NCBI GenBank assembly: GCA_947588675.1
Contig: CANPYY010000016.1
Location: 1 to 48,556 of the forward strand
Direction of reading: 5' to 3'
Source of the DNA: an uncultured Lachnospiraceae bacterium
GTDB lineage: Bacteria > Bacillota > Clostridia > Lachnospirales > Lachnospiraceae
Length of the DNA: 48,556 bases
In this document: positions 16,192-25,258 of the stretch, piece after piece
Numbering within the stretch: position 1 is the first letter of the stretch
How the letters are laid out: each line of letters begins with the position of its first letter
The notes under the pieces: generated by a model
What the model saw: the letters and a program-made list of their open reading frames with translations, nothing else
What the model was told of the DNA's origin: nothing
Databases searched by the model: none
Translations under genes and position numbers: made by a program

Positions 16192-17370
16192 ATGGCAAAG
16201 ATTGATATTATATCAGGCTTTTTGGGAGCCGGAAAAACTACCCTTATTAAGAAACTTATAAGCGAAGCATTAACTGGGGAACAGATTGTTTTAATTGAAA
16301 ATGAATTTGGAGAAATAGGCATTGACGGAGGTTTCCTGAAAGATGCCGGCATTGAAATCACAGAAATGAATTCCGGATGTATATGCTGTTCTTTAGTTGG
16401 TGATTTTGGAACGGCTTTAAAGGAAGTTATAGATAAATACACACCTGACCGCATTATTATTGAGCCGTCAGGTGTAGGCAAATTATCTGATGTGATTAAA
16501 GCTGTGCTTGATGTCAAAAAATCTGCAGATATTGAATTAAACAGTACCGTAGCAGTAGTTGACTGCGGCAAGGCAAAAATGTATATGAAAAATTTTGGTG
16601 AATTTTTTAATAACCAGATTGAAAGCGCAGGATGCGTAGTTTTAAGCCGTACGCAGAGCGTATCAGAAGATAAATTAAAAGACTGTGTAGACAGGATAAA
16701 ACAGTTGAATCCAAACGCTGCCATTGTCACAACCCCATGGGAAGATACCGGAGCCGAAACTATTCTTGGCGCAATGGAGCATACCAATGTTTTGGACAAC
16801 CTTATTGAGGAAGTTATCCATGAGCATGAGCACGAGCGCCATCATGGCCCTGAGCATGAACATCATCACGGCCCTGAACACGAACACCACCATGGTCCTG
16901 AGCATGAACACCATCACGGCCCTGAACACGAACATCATCACGGCCCTGAACACGAACATCATCACGGCCCTGAACACGAGCACCACCATGACCATGAGCA
17001 CGAACACCATCACGGCCCTGAACACGAGCACCACCATGACCATGACCACGAACACGAACATCACCATGACCATGAACACGGTCATCATCATGCTGACGAT
17101 GTATTTACCAGTTGGGGCAGGGAAACGCCAAAGGTATTTTCAAAAGATGCTCTTACCGGCATACTTTCCAAACTATCTGAAACAAATGAGTATGGTTTTA
17201 TATTGCGCGCAAAAGGTATGGTTCAGAGCGAAGATTCAACATGGCTGCATTTTGATTTGACGCCGGGCGAATATGAAATACGCGAAGGCGCCGCTGATTA
17301 TACCGGAAAATTATGCGTTATAGGTACTGATATTAATGAAGACAAGCTTACAGAACTGTTTTTAAGCTGA
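16192..17370 (+). CDS. G3E/COG0523 GTPase with long His-rich insert
   Basis: A 392-residue CobW/COG0523 GTP-binding protein, a family of metal (zinc, nickel, cobalt) chaperones. The P-loop GFLGAGKTTL starts near residue 9, the switch region ENEFGEIGIDG follows, and the metal-binding CxCC motif is in NSGCICC near residue 65. The usual NKxD base-recognition motif is replaced by SRTQ (LSRTQSVSED). Residues about 210-303 are a histidine-rich insert of 8-residue units (mostly HHHGPEHE), about half His, before a CobW C-terminal domain. GGGAGG precedes the ATG. It is the first gene of a pair with the GTPase at 17388, 17 bp away. Metal storage or delivery is inferred; which metal is not visible. Confidence 0.92.
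   Translation: MAKIDIISGFLGAGKTTLIKKLISEALTGEQIVLIENEFGEIGIDGGFLKDAGIEITEMNSGCICCSLVGDFGTALKEVIDKYTPDRIIIEPSGVGKLSDVIKAVLDVKKSADIELNSTVAVVDCGKAKMYMKNFGEFFNNQIESAGCVVLSRTQSVSEDKLKDCVDRIKQLNPNAAIVTTPWEDTGAETILGAMEHTNVLDNLIEEVIHEHEHERHHGPEHEHHHGPEHEHHHGPEHEHHHGPEHEHHHGPEHEHHHGPEHEHHHDHEHEHHHGPEHEHHHDHDHEHEHHHDHEHGHHHADDVFTSWGRETPKVFSKDALTGILSKLSETNEYGFILRAKGMVQSEDSTWLHFDLTPGEYEIREGAADYTGKLCVIGTDINEDKLTELFLS
16837..17058 (+). repeat. 24-bp tandem coding repeat (His-rich units)
   Basis: Contiguous 24-bp units encoding HHHGPEHE (first unit RHHGPEHE) with HHHDHEHE variants and one 30-bp unit (HHHDHDHEHE). Units near 16909-16980 are almost identical at DNA level, so copy number may change by slippage without breaking the frame. 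Confidence 0.85.
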
Positions 17371-17387
17371 TATAAAGGAGATGCAAT

Positions 17388-18335
17388 ATGTTTCGTCGTG
17401 AAATCCCTGTATTTTTATTTACCGGTTTTCTTGAAAGCGGTAAAACTTCTTTTATACTCGATACGCTCAGTCAGGATTATTTTGCAACAGGCGAGCGTAC
17501 GCTTATAATTGCATGTGAAGAAGGCGAAATTGAATATAAGGTAAGCGCTTTACGTAGCTCAAATGTATATGTTGAGTTTGTTGAAAACGAATCTGAGCTT
17601 ACGCCGGAACTTCTCAAAAAATGGAATACGGCGCACAAACCGCGCCGTGTCCTGATTGAGTACAATGGTATGTGGAATATAAACTCAGTCATGGAAGAAA
17701 TCTATCCTGAAAACTGGACGCTCACACAGGTTATATCTACGGTTGATTATACAACTTTTAATATGTACTGGAGTAATATGCGGAGCATGGTTATAAACCA
17801 GCTTTCCCTGTCTGATATGGTTATATTCAACCGCTGTGATGCGACCACAAAAAGGAATGAACTCCGCAGAAGCATAAAAGTATTTAATAAAAAAGCGCAG
17901 GTCGCATATGACTGGGTAGACGGAATAACTGCCGAAGATGTGCCTGAACAGCTTCCTTTTGATATAGACGCACCGGTCATCAATATAGAAGACGACGATT
18001 ATGGTATATGGTATATGGACGCCATGGAAAATCCAAATAAATATGCAGGAAAAACCGTAAATTATAATTGTCTGTTCTTCAGACCGTCAAATTATTCAAT
18101 GGATAAATTTGTACCCGGCAGATTTGCAATGACCTGCTGTGCCGATGATATCGCATACCTTGGTTTTGTATGCCATACAAAAAGCGATATAGATTTGCCT
18201 GAACGTCAGTGGATTAATATTACCGCAGAAATTAAAGTTGAATATGTAAGGGATTATCATGACCTGGGACCGGTATTATATCTGACTGATATTACAACCG
18301 GAGAACGCCCTGAAGATGATCTTGTATATTTTTGA
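17388..18335 (+). CDS. CobW-like GTPase fused to a YcgQ/DUF1980-like tail
   Basis: A 315-residue protein. The N-terminal 180 residues are a COG0523-type G domain: P-loop GFLESGKTSF, and NRCD in place of NKxD. However, the metal motif CxCC and the GExGID switch are missing (the region reads ACEEGEIEYKV). From about residue 215 the sequence resembles the C-terminus of the YcgQ/DUF1980 (TIGR03943) family: GRFAMTCCADDIAYLGFVC, then QWINITAEIKVEY and LGPVLYLTDI. AAAGGAG precedes the ATG. With the preceding His-rich GTPase it forms a two-gene unit; no YcgR-type permease is adjacent. Role in metal transfer is inference. Confidence 0.8.
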   Translation: MFRREIPVFLFTGFLESGKTSFILDTLSQDYFATGERTLIIACEEGEIEYKVSALRSSNVYVEFVENESELTPELLKKWNTAHKPRRVLIEYNGMWNINSVMEEIYPENWTLTQVISTVDYTTFNMYWSNMRSMVINQLSLSDMVIFNRCDATTKRNELRRSIKVFNKKAQVAYDWVDGITAEDVPEQLPFDIDAPVINIEDDDYGIWYMDAMENPNKYAGKTVNYNCLFFRPSNYSMDKFVPGRFAMTCCADDIAYLGFVCHTKSDIDLPERQWINITAEIKVEYVRDYHDLGPVLYLTDITTGERPEDDLVYF

Positions 18336-18353
18336 TATATTATATATTTTAAA

Positions 18354-18427
18354 TCGGGGCAACAGGATTTGAACCTGCGACCTCACGGCCCCCAGCCGTG
18401 CGCGCTACCAAGCTACGCCATACCCCG
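18354..18427 (-). tRNA. tRNA-Pro (anticodon GGG)
   Basis: On the minus strand the sequence folds as a full cloverleaf. The acceptor stem pairs CGGGGTA (18427-18421) with TGCCCCG (18361-18355), with discriminator A at 18354. The D arm GCGTAGCTTGGTAGCGC is followed by the anticodon stem CACGG/CCGTG around loop CTGGGGG, giving anticodon GGG (Pro, codon CCC). The T arm is CAGGTTTGAACCTG. CCA is not encoded. TATAAT on this strand at 18463-18468 may be the -10 of its promoter. Confidence 0.95.
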
Positions 18428-18577
18428 CAAAAACCGGATAATCTTCAAAATATTATTATCATATTATACTCTATACTCTGACAGTTTACCCACAGCCACA
18501 GAATAGCATGATATACTGTTATCGTCAATACCTATTTATATTTCAGGGTTTATTCAGATGTAAAAATTTATTTATAT

Positions 18578-18602
18578 AAAAAGGGAAGGAAAATCCCTTC
18601 CC
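18578..18602 (-). terminator. Rho-independent terminator of the phenylacetate-CoA ligase gene
   Basis: GGGAAGG (18583-18589) and CCTTCCC (18596-18602) form a 7-bp GC-rich stem with a six-base loop. On the minus strand it is followed at once by TTTTTATATAAATAAATTTTT. It lies about 80 bp past the stop codon of the gene at 18685. Confidence 0.8.
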
Positions 18603-18684
18603 GGATGGGAAATATGGAAAAATTGTTATTATGAACCCAGATAATTTTACCATGTCTCTCATCCGGTATAATCGGATTTCTCCC

Positions 18685-20007
18685 TTATTTCCCAATCTTA
18701 CTGTCTTCAAACAGATTTCTCTTATCAATAACCCTGACAGCCTTGCCCTCGCTTCTTGGTATGGTCTTAGGTTCAACAAGATGAACCTCTACTCCTATTC
18801 CAAGCATAGACTTCAAAGATGAAACGAGTTTCCTTTCCCTTCCTGCCTTATCAGCTTCATCCGCCGGCGGATTTTCAGGCGTCCACTCGACATCGCAGGA
18901 AATCGTATCGCTGTTATTTATACGGTCGACAACAAGCTGATAATTGGCTTCATAACCGTTGTTAAGTAGAACTGTTTCTATCTGCGACGGAAATACGTTT
19001 ACGCCCTTAACAACCATCATATCGTCGCTTCGTCCGAGAGGCTTGCTCATTCTGATATGTGTACGCCCGCATGAACACTTCTTGCGTGAAAGTACGCATA
19101 TATCGCGCGTACGGTAGCGAAGAAGCGGAAACGCCTTCTTCGTTATACATGTAAATACAAGCTCTCCTTTTTCACCCTCCGGAAGCACTTCTCCGGTATT
19201 AGGGTCAATAATTTCAGCTATAAAATGGTCTTCATTAATATGCATTCCGCGCTGTTCGCTACATTCAAAAGAAACGCCCGGTCCGCTGATTTCAGTAAGC
19301 CCATATATATCATAAGCCTTTATTCCAAGTGATTCTTCAATATTATGCCTCATTTCTTCAGTCCACGCCTCTGCGCCAAATATACCTGCTTTAAGCTTAA
19401 TCTGATTTTTAACTCCCTTTTCCTTAATACTCTCACCCAGGAACGCCGCATAAGACGGAGTACAACATAAAATGGTTGAGCCAAGGTCTGTCATGAACTG
19501 AATCTGACGGTCGGTATTACCTGATGACATGGGAAGCGTAAGTGAACCAACCATATGGGAGCCTCCATTGAGTCCCGGTCCTCCGGTAAACAATCCGTAA
19601 CCATAACACACATGTACAACATCATCCTTTGTTCCTCCTGCTGCCACAATTGCTCTCGCACAACAGGTATCCCATATATTAATATCATCCTGTGTATAAA
19701 AAGCAACTACACGGCGACCGGTTGTCCCGCTTGTTGACTGAATACGTACGCAGTCTGAGAGAGGAACTCCAAGCAGCCCGTACGGATACTGATCGCGCAG
19801 ATCATCCTTATTAATAAACGGGAGTTTATGTAGGTCTTCAATACCATGGATATCTTCAGGTTTTAAACCCGCTTCATCCATTTTGTTACGATAAAATTCC
19901 ACGTTGTCATATACGTGTTTTACTTGTTCCACCAATCTCCTGCTTTGGAGTTTTTTAATATCCTCCACCGGCATAGTTTCAATTTCAGGATTAAAATAAT
20001 TTGACAT
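18685..20007 (-). CDS. paaK: Phenylacetate--CoA ligase
   Basis: A 440-residue adenylate-forming enzyme of the PaaK family, activating phenylacetate or a related aryl acid to its CoA ester. The AMP-binding loop STSGTTGRRVVAFY lies near residue 90, the A5 region AYDIYGLTEISGPG near 235, and the C-terminal GRSDDMMVVKGVNVFPSQIE followed by IPRSEGKAVRV completes the family plan. ATG 20007 has GGAGG six to seven bases upstream. It is a lone gene with its own terminator; no aromatic degradation or indolepyruvate oxidoreductase genes adjoin, so arylacetate recycling from amino-acid fermentation is only a guess. Confidence 0.92.
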   Translation of the reverse strand: MSNYFNPEIETMPVEDIKKLQSRRLVEQVKHVYDNVEFYRNKMDEAGLKPEDIHGIEDLHKLPFINKDDLRDQYPYGLLGVPLSDCVRIQSTSGTTGRRVVAFYTQDDINIWDTCCARAIVAAGGTKDDVVHVCYGYGLFTGGPGLNGGSHMVGSLTLPMSSGNTDRQIQFMTDLGSTILCCTPSYAAFLGESIKEKGVKNQIKLKAGIFGAEAWTEEMRHNIEESLGIKAYDIYGLTEISGPGVSFECSEQRGMHINEDHFIAEIIDPNTGEVLPEGEKGELVFTCITKKAFPLLRYRTRDICVLSRKKCSCGRTHIRMSKPLGRSDDMMVVKGVNVFPSQIETVLLNNGYEANYQLVVDRINNSDTISCDVEWTPENPPADEADKAGRERKLVSSLKSMLGIGVEVHLVEPKTIPRSEGKAVRVIDKRNLFEDSKIGK

Positions 20008-20040
20008 GTTGTACCTCCAATACATTTATTCTAATATATT

Positions 20041-21021
20041 TTACAATATTAGTTTACTTATTTCAACCTCATAACCCGCGGCCCAGTCCGCATATTGTGT
20101 TTCAAATATTTTCTTCTGTTCTGCTGCAATCATTTCTTCTTTCTTCTTTTGAGTGGAATCTTCATTATAGTCGCTTACACAGTATATTAAATAATACCCT
20201 CCGTCCGCCGACACCACTTCGCTTAACTGTCCGGTTGTAAGCGCAAAAGCCGCGCTCGTAAATTCCACGCTCATATCATTGTTTCCAAACGTAATCTCTG
20301 TTTTGTCCGCTTCGGTATTATCCTCTGCAAACGAGCGGAAATCCTCGCTTTTTTCCGCTGCCCTCCTAAGCTTCTGCATACCTTCCGGCGTCGTGTTTTC
20401 TGCGCTCTTATACAGATACTGTACTGTAATCTGTTTTGCTTCCTCATCGCTTATATTCGCATCAACCCCGCTTATACATGCGTCGTATACTTTATTTGCA
20501 ATCTCATTTTCAATATATATGTCAGTAATAAGCTCCGCATTTATATTATATTCGGAAACATCCTGCTCCGGCATTTCCATAAAAACTGTTTCCGCATATT
20601 TCCGTATATCTTCCTTTTCATCATCACTGAGCTCTATGCCAAAATCCCCTGCCTTGCGCGATATGATTTTAAGTTCGGTAATAAGATTTACCGCTTCTTC
20701 TTTTGCCATATATTCAAAACTCCGTCCGTCCTGAAAACTATATGACCATATACCCTCATCTATGGAATTTTGATATCTGTTTTTAAGTATGTACATATAC
20801 ATCATAAATTCCCTGTATTCCACATCTTCATTGCCTACTGCAATAACTATGGAATCAGGCGTAAGGTTTTTCTTTTCTACTTTTCCCGCTTTCTCAGCCT
20901 TCTTACTGCCTGCCGTACTTCCGGCAGGCGCATTACTGCTGCTTTTCTTACAGGCTCCGGCGGTTAATGTAAGAACTGCGAGGCACATTATTATCCCAAA
21001 CATTTTAATCTTTTTTTTCAT
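20041..21021 (-). CDS. SurA/PrsA-like foldase lipoprotein
   Basis: A 326-residue exported lipoprotein. The N-terminal signal ends in a somewhat atypical lipobox, TAGAC with Cys24. A Lys/Ser/Ala-rich linker follows, then a SurA-N-like helical chaperone region (about residues 55-190) and a parvulin-type rotamase segment (about 195-295: ITVQYLYKSAENTTPEGMQK, then FALTTGQLSEVVSADGGYYL). It is predicted to help fold secreted proteins outside the membrane. The ATG overlaps the mfd stop codon (ATGA), so it is coupled to mfd, a common neighbour order in Firmicutes. Whether the PPIase site is active cannot be told. Confidence 0.85.
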   Translation of the reverse strand: MKKKIKMFGIIMCLAVLTLTAGACKKSSSNAPAGSTAGSKKAEKAGKVEKKNLTPDSIVIAVGNEDVEYREFMMYMYILKNRYQNSIDEGIWSYSFQDGRSFEYMAKEEAVNLITELKIISRKAGDFGIELSDDEKEDIRKYAETVFMEMPEQDVSEYNINAELITDIYIENEIANKVYDACISGVDANISDEEAKQITVQYLYKSAENTTPEGMQKLRRAAEKSEDFRSFAEDNTEADKTEITFGNNDMSVEFTSAAFALTTGQLSEVVSADGGYYLIYCVSDYNEDSTQKKKEEMIAAEQKKIFETQYADWAAGYEVEISKLIL

Positions 21022-24000
21022 ACTTTTATATCATCTCCCATAATCAATATTTTCATTTTATCCAGAAGTTCCCGTACTCTTGCAAATAATGTTTCTTTAT
21101 CTTTCAGCCTGTACACAAACCTTGGTTTTCCTTCCGCCTCAAAACGAAGCCTTCCCTTTTCACCTTCCAGAAACAAAGGTATTTTATTAATATCAAACGG
21201 CGCATTATCATATAGCATAAATGTTATTATATCCTGCGGTTTTTTCGCTTTAAGACTTGATTTATCTTTCTTATGCGTAATCTGCGTAACATATACCGAA
21301 TGCGCCATCGATTTAATAAGCGCAATTTCCATAAGGTTCTGCACCGCCTCCGGATACCTGCCGAACCTGTCGGTCAGTTCATCCCTGCAATCTGCCATTT
21401 CTTCTTCGTTCTCTATATCGGCAATCCTTTTATACATTTCCAGCTTATGGAACTCACTTTTAATATACGATGAAGGTATATATGCGTCAACCTCCATATC
21501 CACCGATGTTTCAAACGCCATAACTTCCTCCGGTTTTTCCCCTTTAAGGGCGGTTACCGCTTCATTAAGCATTTTACAATACAAATCATATCCTACAGCC
21601 TCTATATGTCCATGCTGTTCGGCTCCAAGTATATTTCCTGCGCCCCTGATTTCCAAATCGCGCATTGCAATTTTAAACCCGCTGCCCAAATCAGTAAACT
21701 CTTTAATTGCGGCAAGCCTTTTTTCAGCTTCTTCCCTGAGCATTTTATCCCGTTTATACATCAGAAATGCATATGCCGTCCTGTTAGAACGTCCTACGCG
21801 CCCCCGGAGCTGATACAACTGCGACAGCCCCATACGGTCCGCCTCATCAATTATTATTGTATTAACGTTTGCAATATCAAGCCCTGTTTCAATAATTGTC
21901 GTAGACACAAGCACATCTATATCCCCGTGTATAAAATCAAACATTATATTTTCAAGTACCCTTTCGCTCATCTGTCCATGCGCAAAAGTAACATTAGCTT
22001 CAGGCACCAGTTTTGCGACCATATTGGTTATCACATCTATATTATTAACCCGGTTATACACATAATACACCTGACCGCCTCTGGAAATTTCCCTCATAAT
22101 AGCTTCACGTATAATCTCATCATTATGCTCCATAACAAATGTCTGCACCGGAAGCCGGTCCATGGGAGGCTCGTCAAGCACGCTCATATCCCTTATTCCT
22201 ACCAGGCTCATATGAAGCGTTCTCGGAATTGGAGTTGCTGATAACGTAAGTACGTCTACGGTTTCTTTCATCTGTTTAATTTTTTCTTTATGCGTAACTC
22301 CAAACCTCTGCTCCTCATCTATAATCAGAAGTCCCAAATCTTTAAATACCACGTCCTTTGAAAGCAGCCTGTGCGTTCCAATGACTATATCGACATTTCC
22401 CTTTTTTAATTTTTCCAATGACTTTCTTACTTCGGCAGGCGTGCAAAACCGCGACAGCATTGCTATATTTACCGGGAAATCCTGCATCCTTTCCATAAAT
22501 GTATTGTAGTGCTGCTGTGCGAGTATCGTTGTAGGCACAAGATATGCAACCTGCTTACCCTCAGAAACGGCTTTAAATGCGGCCCTTATGGCAATCTCCG
22601 TCTTGCCGTAACCCACGTCGCCGCATATTAATCTGTCCATGATTCTCCTGCTCTGCATATCACGTTTGGTATCTTCAATTGCGGCAAGCTGGTCTTCCGT
22701 TTCCTCGTATGGAAACATTTCCTCAAATTCTTTCTGCCATACTGTATCCTCACCATAGCAGTAACCCGTCTTTTCCTGTCTTTTTGCATATAGCTTTACA
22801 AGGTCCTCAGCTATATCTTTTATTTCCGAACGCACACGCGCCTTTGTATTATTCCATTCCTGAGTATTAAGCCTGTTTAACTTTGGTTTCCTTTTCCCCG
22901 CCTCTGCCGACGCCGAATATTTCTGCAGTACCGAAAGTCCGGTTGCAGGTATATACAAAACTCCGTCTTTTGCATATTCAATTTTAAGATAATCTTTAAT
23001 TATCCTGTCTACCTCAATCTTTTCAATTCCCTGATATATTCCCAGTCCATGATTTTCATGTACAACATAATCTCCCACATTAAGTTCTGAAAAACTTTGT
23101 ATCGCCTTGCCGCTATACCGTTTCCGCTTCTTTCTGGTCTTTTTGTCACCAAAAATATCCGCTTCCGTAACAACGGCAAATCTTATCTGCGGATAAAAAA
23201 ACCCTTTATGTATCGAGCCATACGCTGTCATTATCTCGCCTTTATCTAAAACCCTGTCGATATTATCGCTGTAAAATGCCGACAATCCATATTCATTAAG
23301 ATTATCACTAAGCCTTTTTGCCCTTGTGGTGGAGGGAGATAATACAAGTATTCTGTAATTGTTCTTTTTCCAGCGTTCCAAATCTTTTACCATTATGTCA
23401 AACTTACCGTTATATGACTGAACGGACTGAACTCTCACCGTGTGTAAAGCTTTATATGCAATATGTTTAGGTCTGGTATCTATGGCAGAAAGCATAACCA
23501 GTCTTCTGTTTTCAAGTTTCCCGAATATTTCCGAAGGAGAATATAAAACATCCGTCTGTCCGGATAATATATACCCCTTCTCAAGCCGGCTTTTCATGCT
23601 TTCAGAAAACTCCGTAAAAACTGCCGACCCATGTTCATATGACATATTCGGTTCATCTATAAAAAATACTGTTTCATCCTTTTTAAAATAATCATAAAAT
23701 GACTGGATATCATCGTAAAAATAATGAAGATAACTTTCAAGTCCCGCCATTCCTTTATAATATTCAATGTTTTCTTTAAGCTGTTCAAACGACTTACGCA
23801 AATTCCCCGCCGCCTGGGGATTATGCTCTTTCATAAACTGCGTTTCGTATTTTTTTATCTCATCGCCGATTTTTGCAAGACCTTTAAGAATCCTGTCCTC
23901 ATCCGCCATTATTTCCGTAGCTGAATAAAGGGTAAACTCCTTAACCGCATCTACGGACCTCTGGCTTTCTACGTCAAATAAATGAATCTCATTTATTGTA

Positions 24001-24587
24001 TCGCCCCAGAGTTCCAGTCTGTACGGGACTTCCTCGGTAAGCGGAAATACGTCTATGATTCCTCCTCTTATGGAAAACTGTCCCGGCATCTCCACCTGGG
24101 CAGTGTTCTCATATCCGAGTGACGACAGTTCTTTTCTTACAACTTCCAGATTGATATCCTTATCAATCTCAAACTTTATTATTTTATTCTCATAGCAGGA
24201 CACGGGAACACAATGTTCCATTCCACAATCAAGCGTGGTTATTATTACGGCAGGACTTCCTGAAAGAAGCTGTTTCATCACCTGCATACGCTCTTTTACT
24301 ATCGTATGGCCATGCACGTCTGCGCTGTAAAAAATTATATCTTTTGAAGGGTACAGAAAAACAGGCGTACCGTAGAGTTTCATATCATCATAAAGCTCCC
24401 GTGCCTTTGTTTCACTGTAAGTTATAATTACCTTATACTTATATTTTTCTCCAAGACCGTTAATCAGATGACACTTCTGCGTATCGACACAGCCTGAAAT
24501 CAGTACCGGAGTATTTCCCCTTTTAATATTATCTCTTGCTTCCCTGAACTCAGAAAGCTCCGTTAATGGTTCTGTTAATGCTTTCAA
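21018..24587 (-). CDS. mfd: Transcription-repair coupling factor
   Basis: A 1189-residue Mfd, which removes RNA polymerase stalled at DNA damage and recruits UvrA. N-terminal UvrB-homology (FSIRGGIIDVFPLTEEVPYR near residue 175), the RNA-polymerase-interacting domain (GDYVVHENHGLGIYQGIEKI) near 510, the RecG-like translocase with Walker A GDVGYGKTE (about residue 661) and DEEQRFGVTHKEK (about 757), and a C-terminal TRCF domain are in order and full length. The start is TTG 24587, six to seven bases after AGGAG. It lies 12 bp downstream of pth and overlaps the foldase gene, giving the operon pth-mfd-foldase. Confidence 0.98.
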   Translation of the reverse strand: MKALTEPLTELSEFREARDNIKRGNTPVLISGCVDTQKCHLINGLGEKYKYKVIITYSETKARELYDDMKLYGTPVFLYPSKDIIFYSADVHGHTIVKERMQVMKQLLSGSPAVIITTLDCGMEHCVPVSCYENKIIKFEIDKDINLEVVRKELSSLGYENTAQVEMPGQFSIRGGIIDVFPLTEEVPYRLELWGDTINEIHLFDVESQRSVDAVKEFTLYSATEIMADEDRILKGLAKIGDEIKKYETQFMKEHNPQAAGNLRKSFEQLKENIEYYKGMAGLESYLHYFYDDIQSFYDYFKKDETVFFIDEPNMSYEHGSAVFTEFSESMKSRLEKGYILSGQTDVLYSPSEIFGKLENRRLVMLSAIDTRPKHIAYKALHTVRVQSVQSYNGKFDIMVKDLERWKKNNYRILVLSPSTTRAKRLSDNLNEYGLSAFYSDNIDRVLDKGEIMTAYGSIHKGFFYPQIRFAVVTEADIFGDKKTRKKRKRYSGKAIQSFSELNVGDYVVHENHGLGIYQGIEKIEVDRIIKDYLKIEYAKDGVLYIPATGLSVLQKYSASAEAGKRKPKLNRLNTQEWNNTKARVRSEIKDIAEDLVKLYAKRQEKTGYCYGEDTVWQKEFEEMFPYEETEDQLAAIEDTKRDMQSRRIMDRLICGDVGYGKTEIAIRAAFKAVSEGKQVAYLVPTTILAQQHYNTFMERMQDFPVNIAMLSRFCTPAEVRKSLEKLKKGNVDIVIGTHRLLSKDVVFKDLGLLIIDEEQRFGVTHKEKIKQMKETVDVLTLSATPIPRTLHMSLVGIRDMSVLDEPPMDRLPVQTFVMEHNDEIIREAIMREISRGGQVYYVYNRVNNIDVITNMVAKLVPEANVTFAHGQMSERVLENIMFDFIHGDIDVLVSTTIIETGLDIANVNTIIIDEADRMGLSQLYQLRGRVGRSNRTAYAFLMYKRDKMLREEAEKRLAAIKEFTDLGSGFKIAMRDLEIRGAGNILGAEQHGHIEAVGYDLYCKMLNEAVTALKGEKPEEVMAFETSVDMEVDAYIPSSYIKSEFHKLEMYKRIADIENEEEMADCRDELTDRFGRYPEAVQNLMEIALIKSMAHSVYVTQITHKKDKSSLKAKKPQDIITFMLYDNAPFDINKIPLFLEGEKGRLRFEAEGKPRFVYRLKDKETLFARVRELLDKMKILIMGDDIKV

Positions 24588-24599
24588 AATAATCTCCTG

Positions 24600-25163
24600 C
24601 TAATTGTTGTATCTATTCATTGCCTCATCTATTCCATACAGAATATAATCACGGCATGCCTCGCTTCCCTTTGCAGTCATCGACCTCATAATTTCGTTTT
24701 CTTCATCAGAAAATCTGCCAAGGACATAATTTTTAAGGTCCCATTTATCAGGTTTTTTCCCTACACCTATTTTCATTCTGGGAAACCTGTCCGTCCCCAG
24801 TTGCGCAATAATGTTTTTTATTCCATTATGCCCTCCTGCGCTGCCGGCTCTGCGTATTCTTATTCTTCCTATATCCATACTCACATCGTCATAAATTACT
24901 ATAAGCTCCTCCTCCGGATTAATCTTATAATAATTTACAAGGCTTCTTACGCTTTCACCGCTAAGATTCATGTATGTCTGGGGAAGCGCAAGAAGAACCT
25001 TATTACCATTTATAAATCCCTTTCCACACAGCGCTTTATGTTCTTTATCGCTTATCTGAATCTTATAGTCATCCGCTATTCTTGTCACAACATTAAATCC
25101 GACGTTATGCCTTGTTCCCGCATATTCCCTTCCCGGATTGCCAAGTCCTGCTATTATATACAT
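24600..25163 (-). CDS. pth: Peptidyl-tRNA hydrolase
   Basis: A 187-residue Pth that releases peptides from peptidyl-tRNA after premature drop-off. The motifs IAGLGNPGREYAGTRHNVGF (with the catalytic His), LPQTYMNLSGESV, VIYDDVSMDIGRIRIRRAGS followed by AGGHNGIKNI, and the late FPRMKIGVGKKP match the family from end to end. ATG 25163 has GAGAGGGG at the right distance. First gene of pth-mfd-foldase; the same pair (spoVC-mfd) is close in B. subtilis, although fin is missing between them here. Confidence 0.97.
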   Translation of the reverse strand: MYIIAGLGNPGREYAGTRHNVGFNVVTRIADDYKIQISDKEHKALCGKGFINGNKVLLALPQTYMNLSGESVRSLVNYYKINPEEELIVIYDDVSMDIGRIRIRRAGSAGGHNGIKNIIAQLGTDRFPRMKIGVGKKPDKWDLKNYVLGRFSDEENEIMRSMTAKGSEACRDYILYGIDEAMNRYNN

Positions 25164-25200
25164 AATATCCCCTCTCAATATCTTCTCTGTTCAGTAAAGA

Positions 25201-25230
25201 ACTGCTACATCAATTCCTCAATGCAGCAGT
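25201..25230 (-). terminator. Likely terminator of the esterase gene
   Basis: ACTGCT (25201-25206) and AGCAGT (25225-25230) pair, with CAT/ATG continuing the stem after one mismatch. On the minus strand TCTTT follows. It lies about 30 bp past the esterase stop codon, before pth; the T-tract is short. Confidence 0.45.
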
Positions 25231-25258
25231 CCGTATCATTCGTTGTCAGGTTAAACTT

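Noticed and set aside
16837-17058. Regular short repeats resembling a CRISPR array or minisatellite
   Set aside because: Units are contiguous 24-mers without spacers, keep the reading frame, and encode a His-rich insert of a metal-chaperone GTPase.
16675-17091. A long open frame on the minus strand rich in Met and Val, opposite the His-rich repeat
   Set aside because: It is the antisense reading of His/Glu/Pro codons; no ribosome site, no promoter, and the plus-strand GTPase is certain.
21606-22241. A 211-codon open frame on the plus strand within mfd
   Set aside because: Composition is that of an antisense shadow (His/Ile/Tyr-rich), no start site, and mfd is intact on the other strand.
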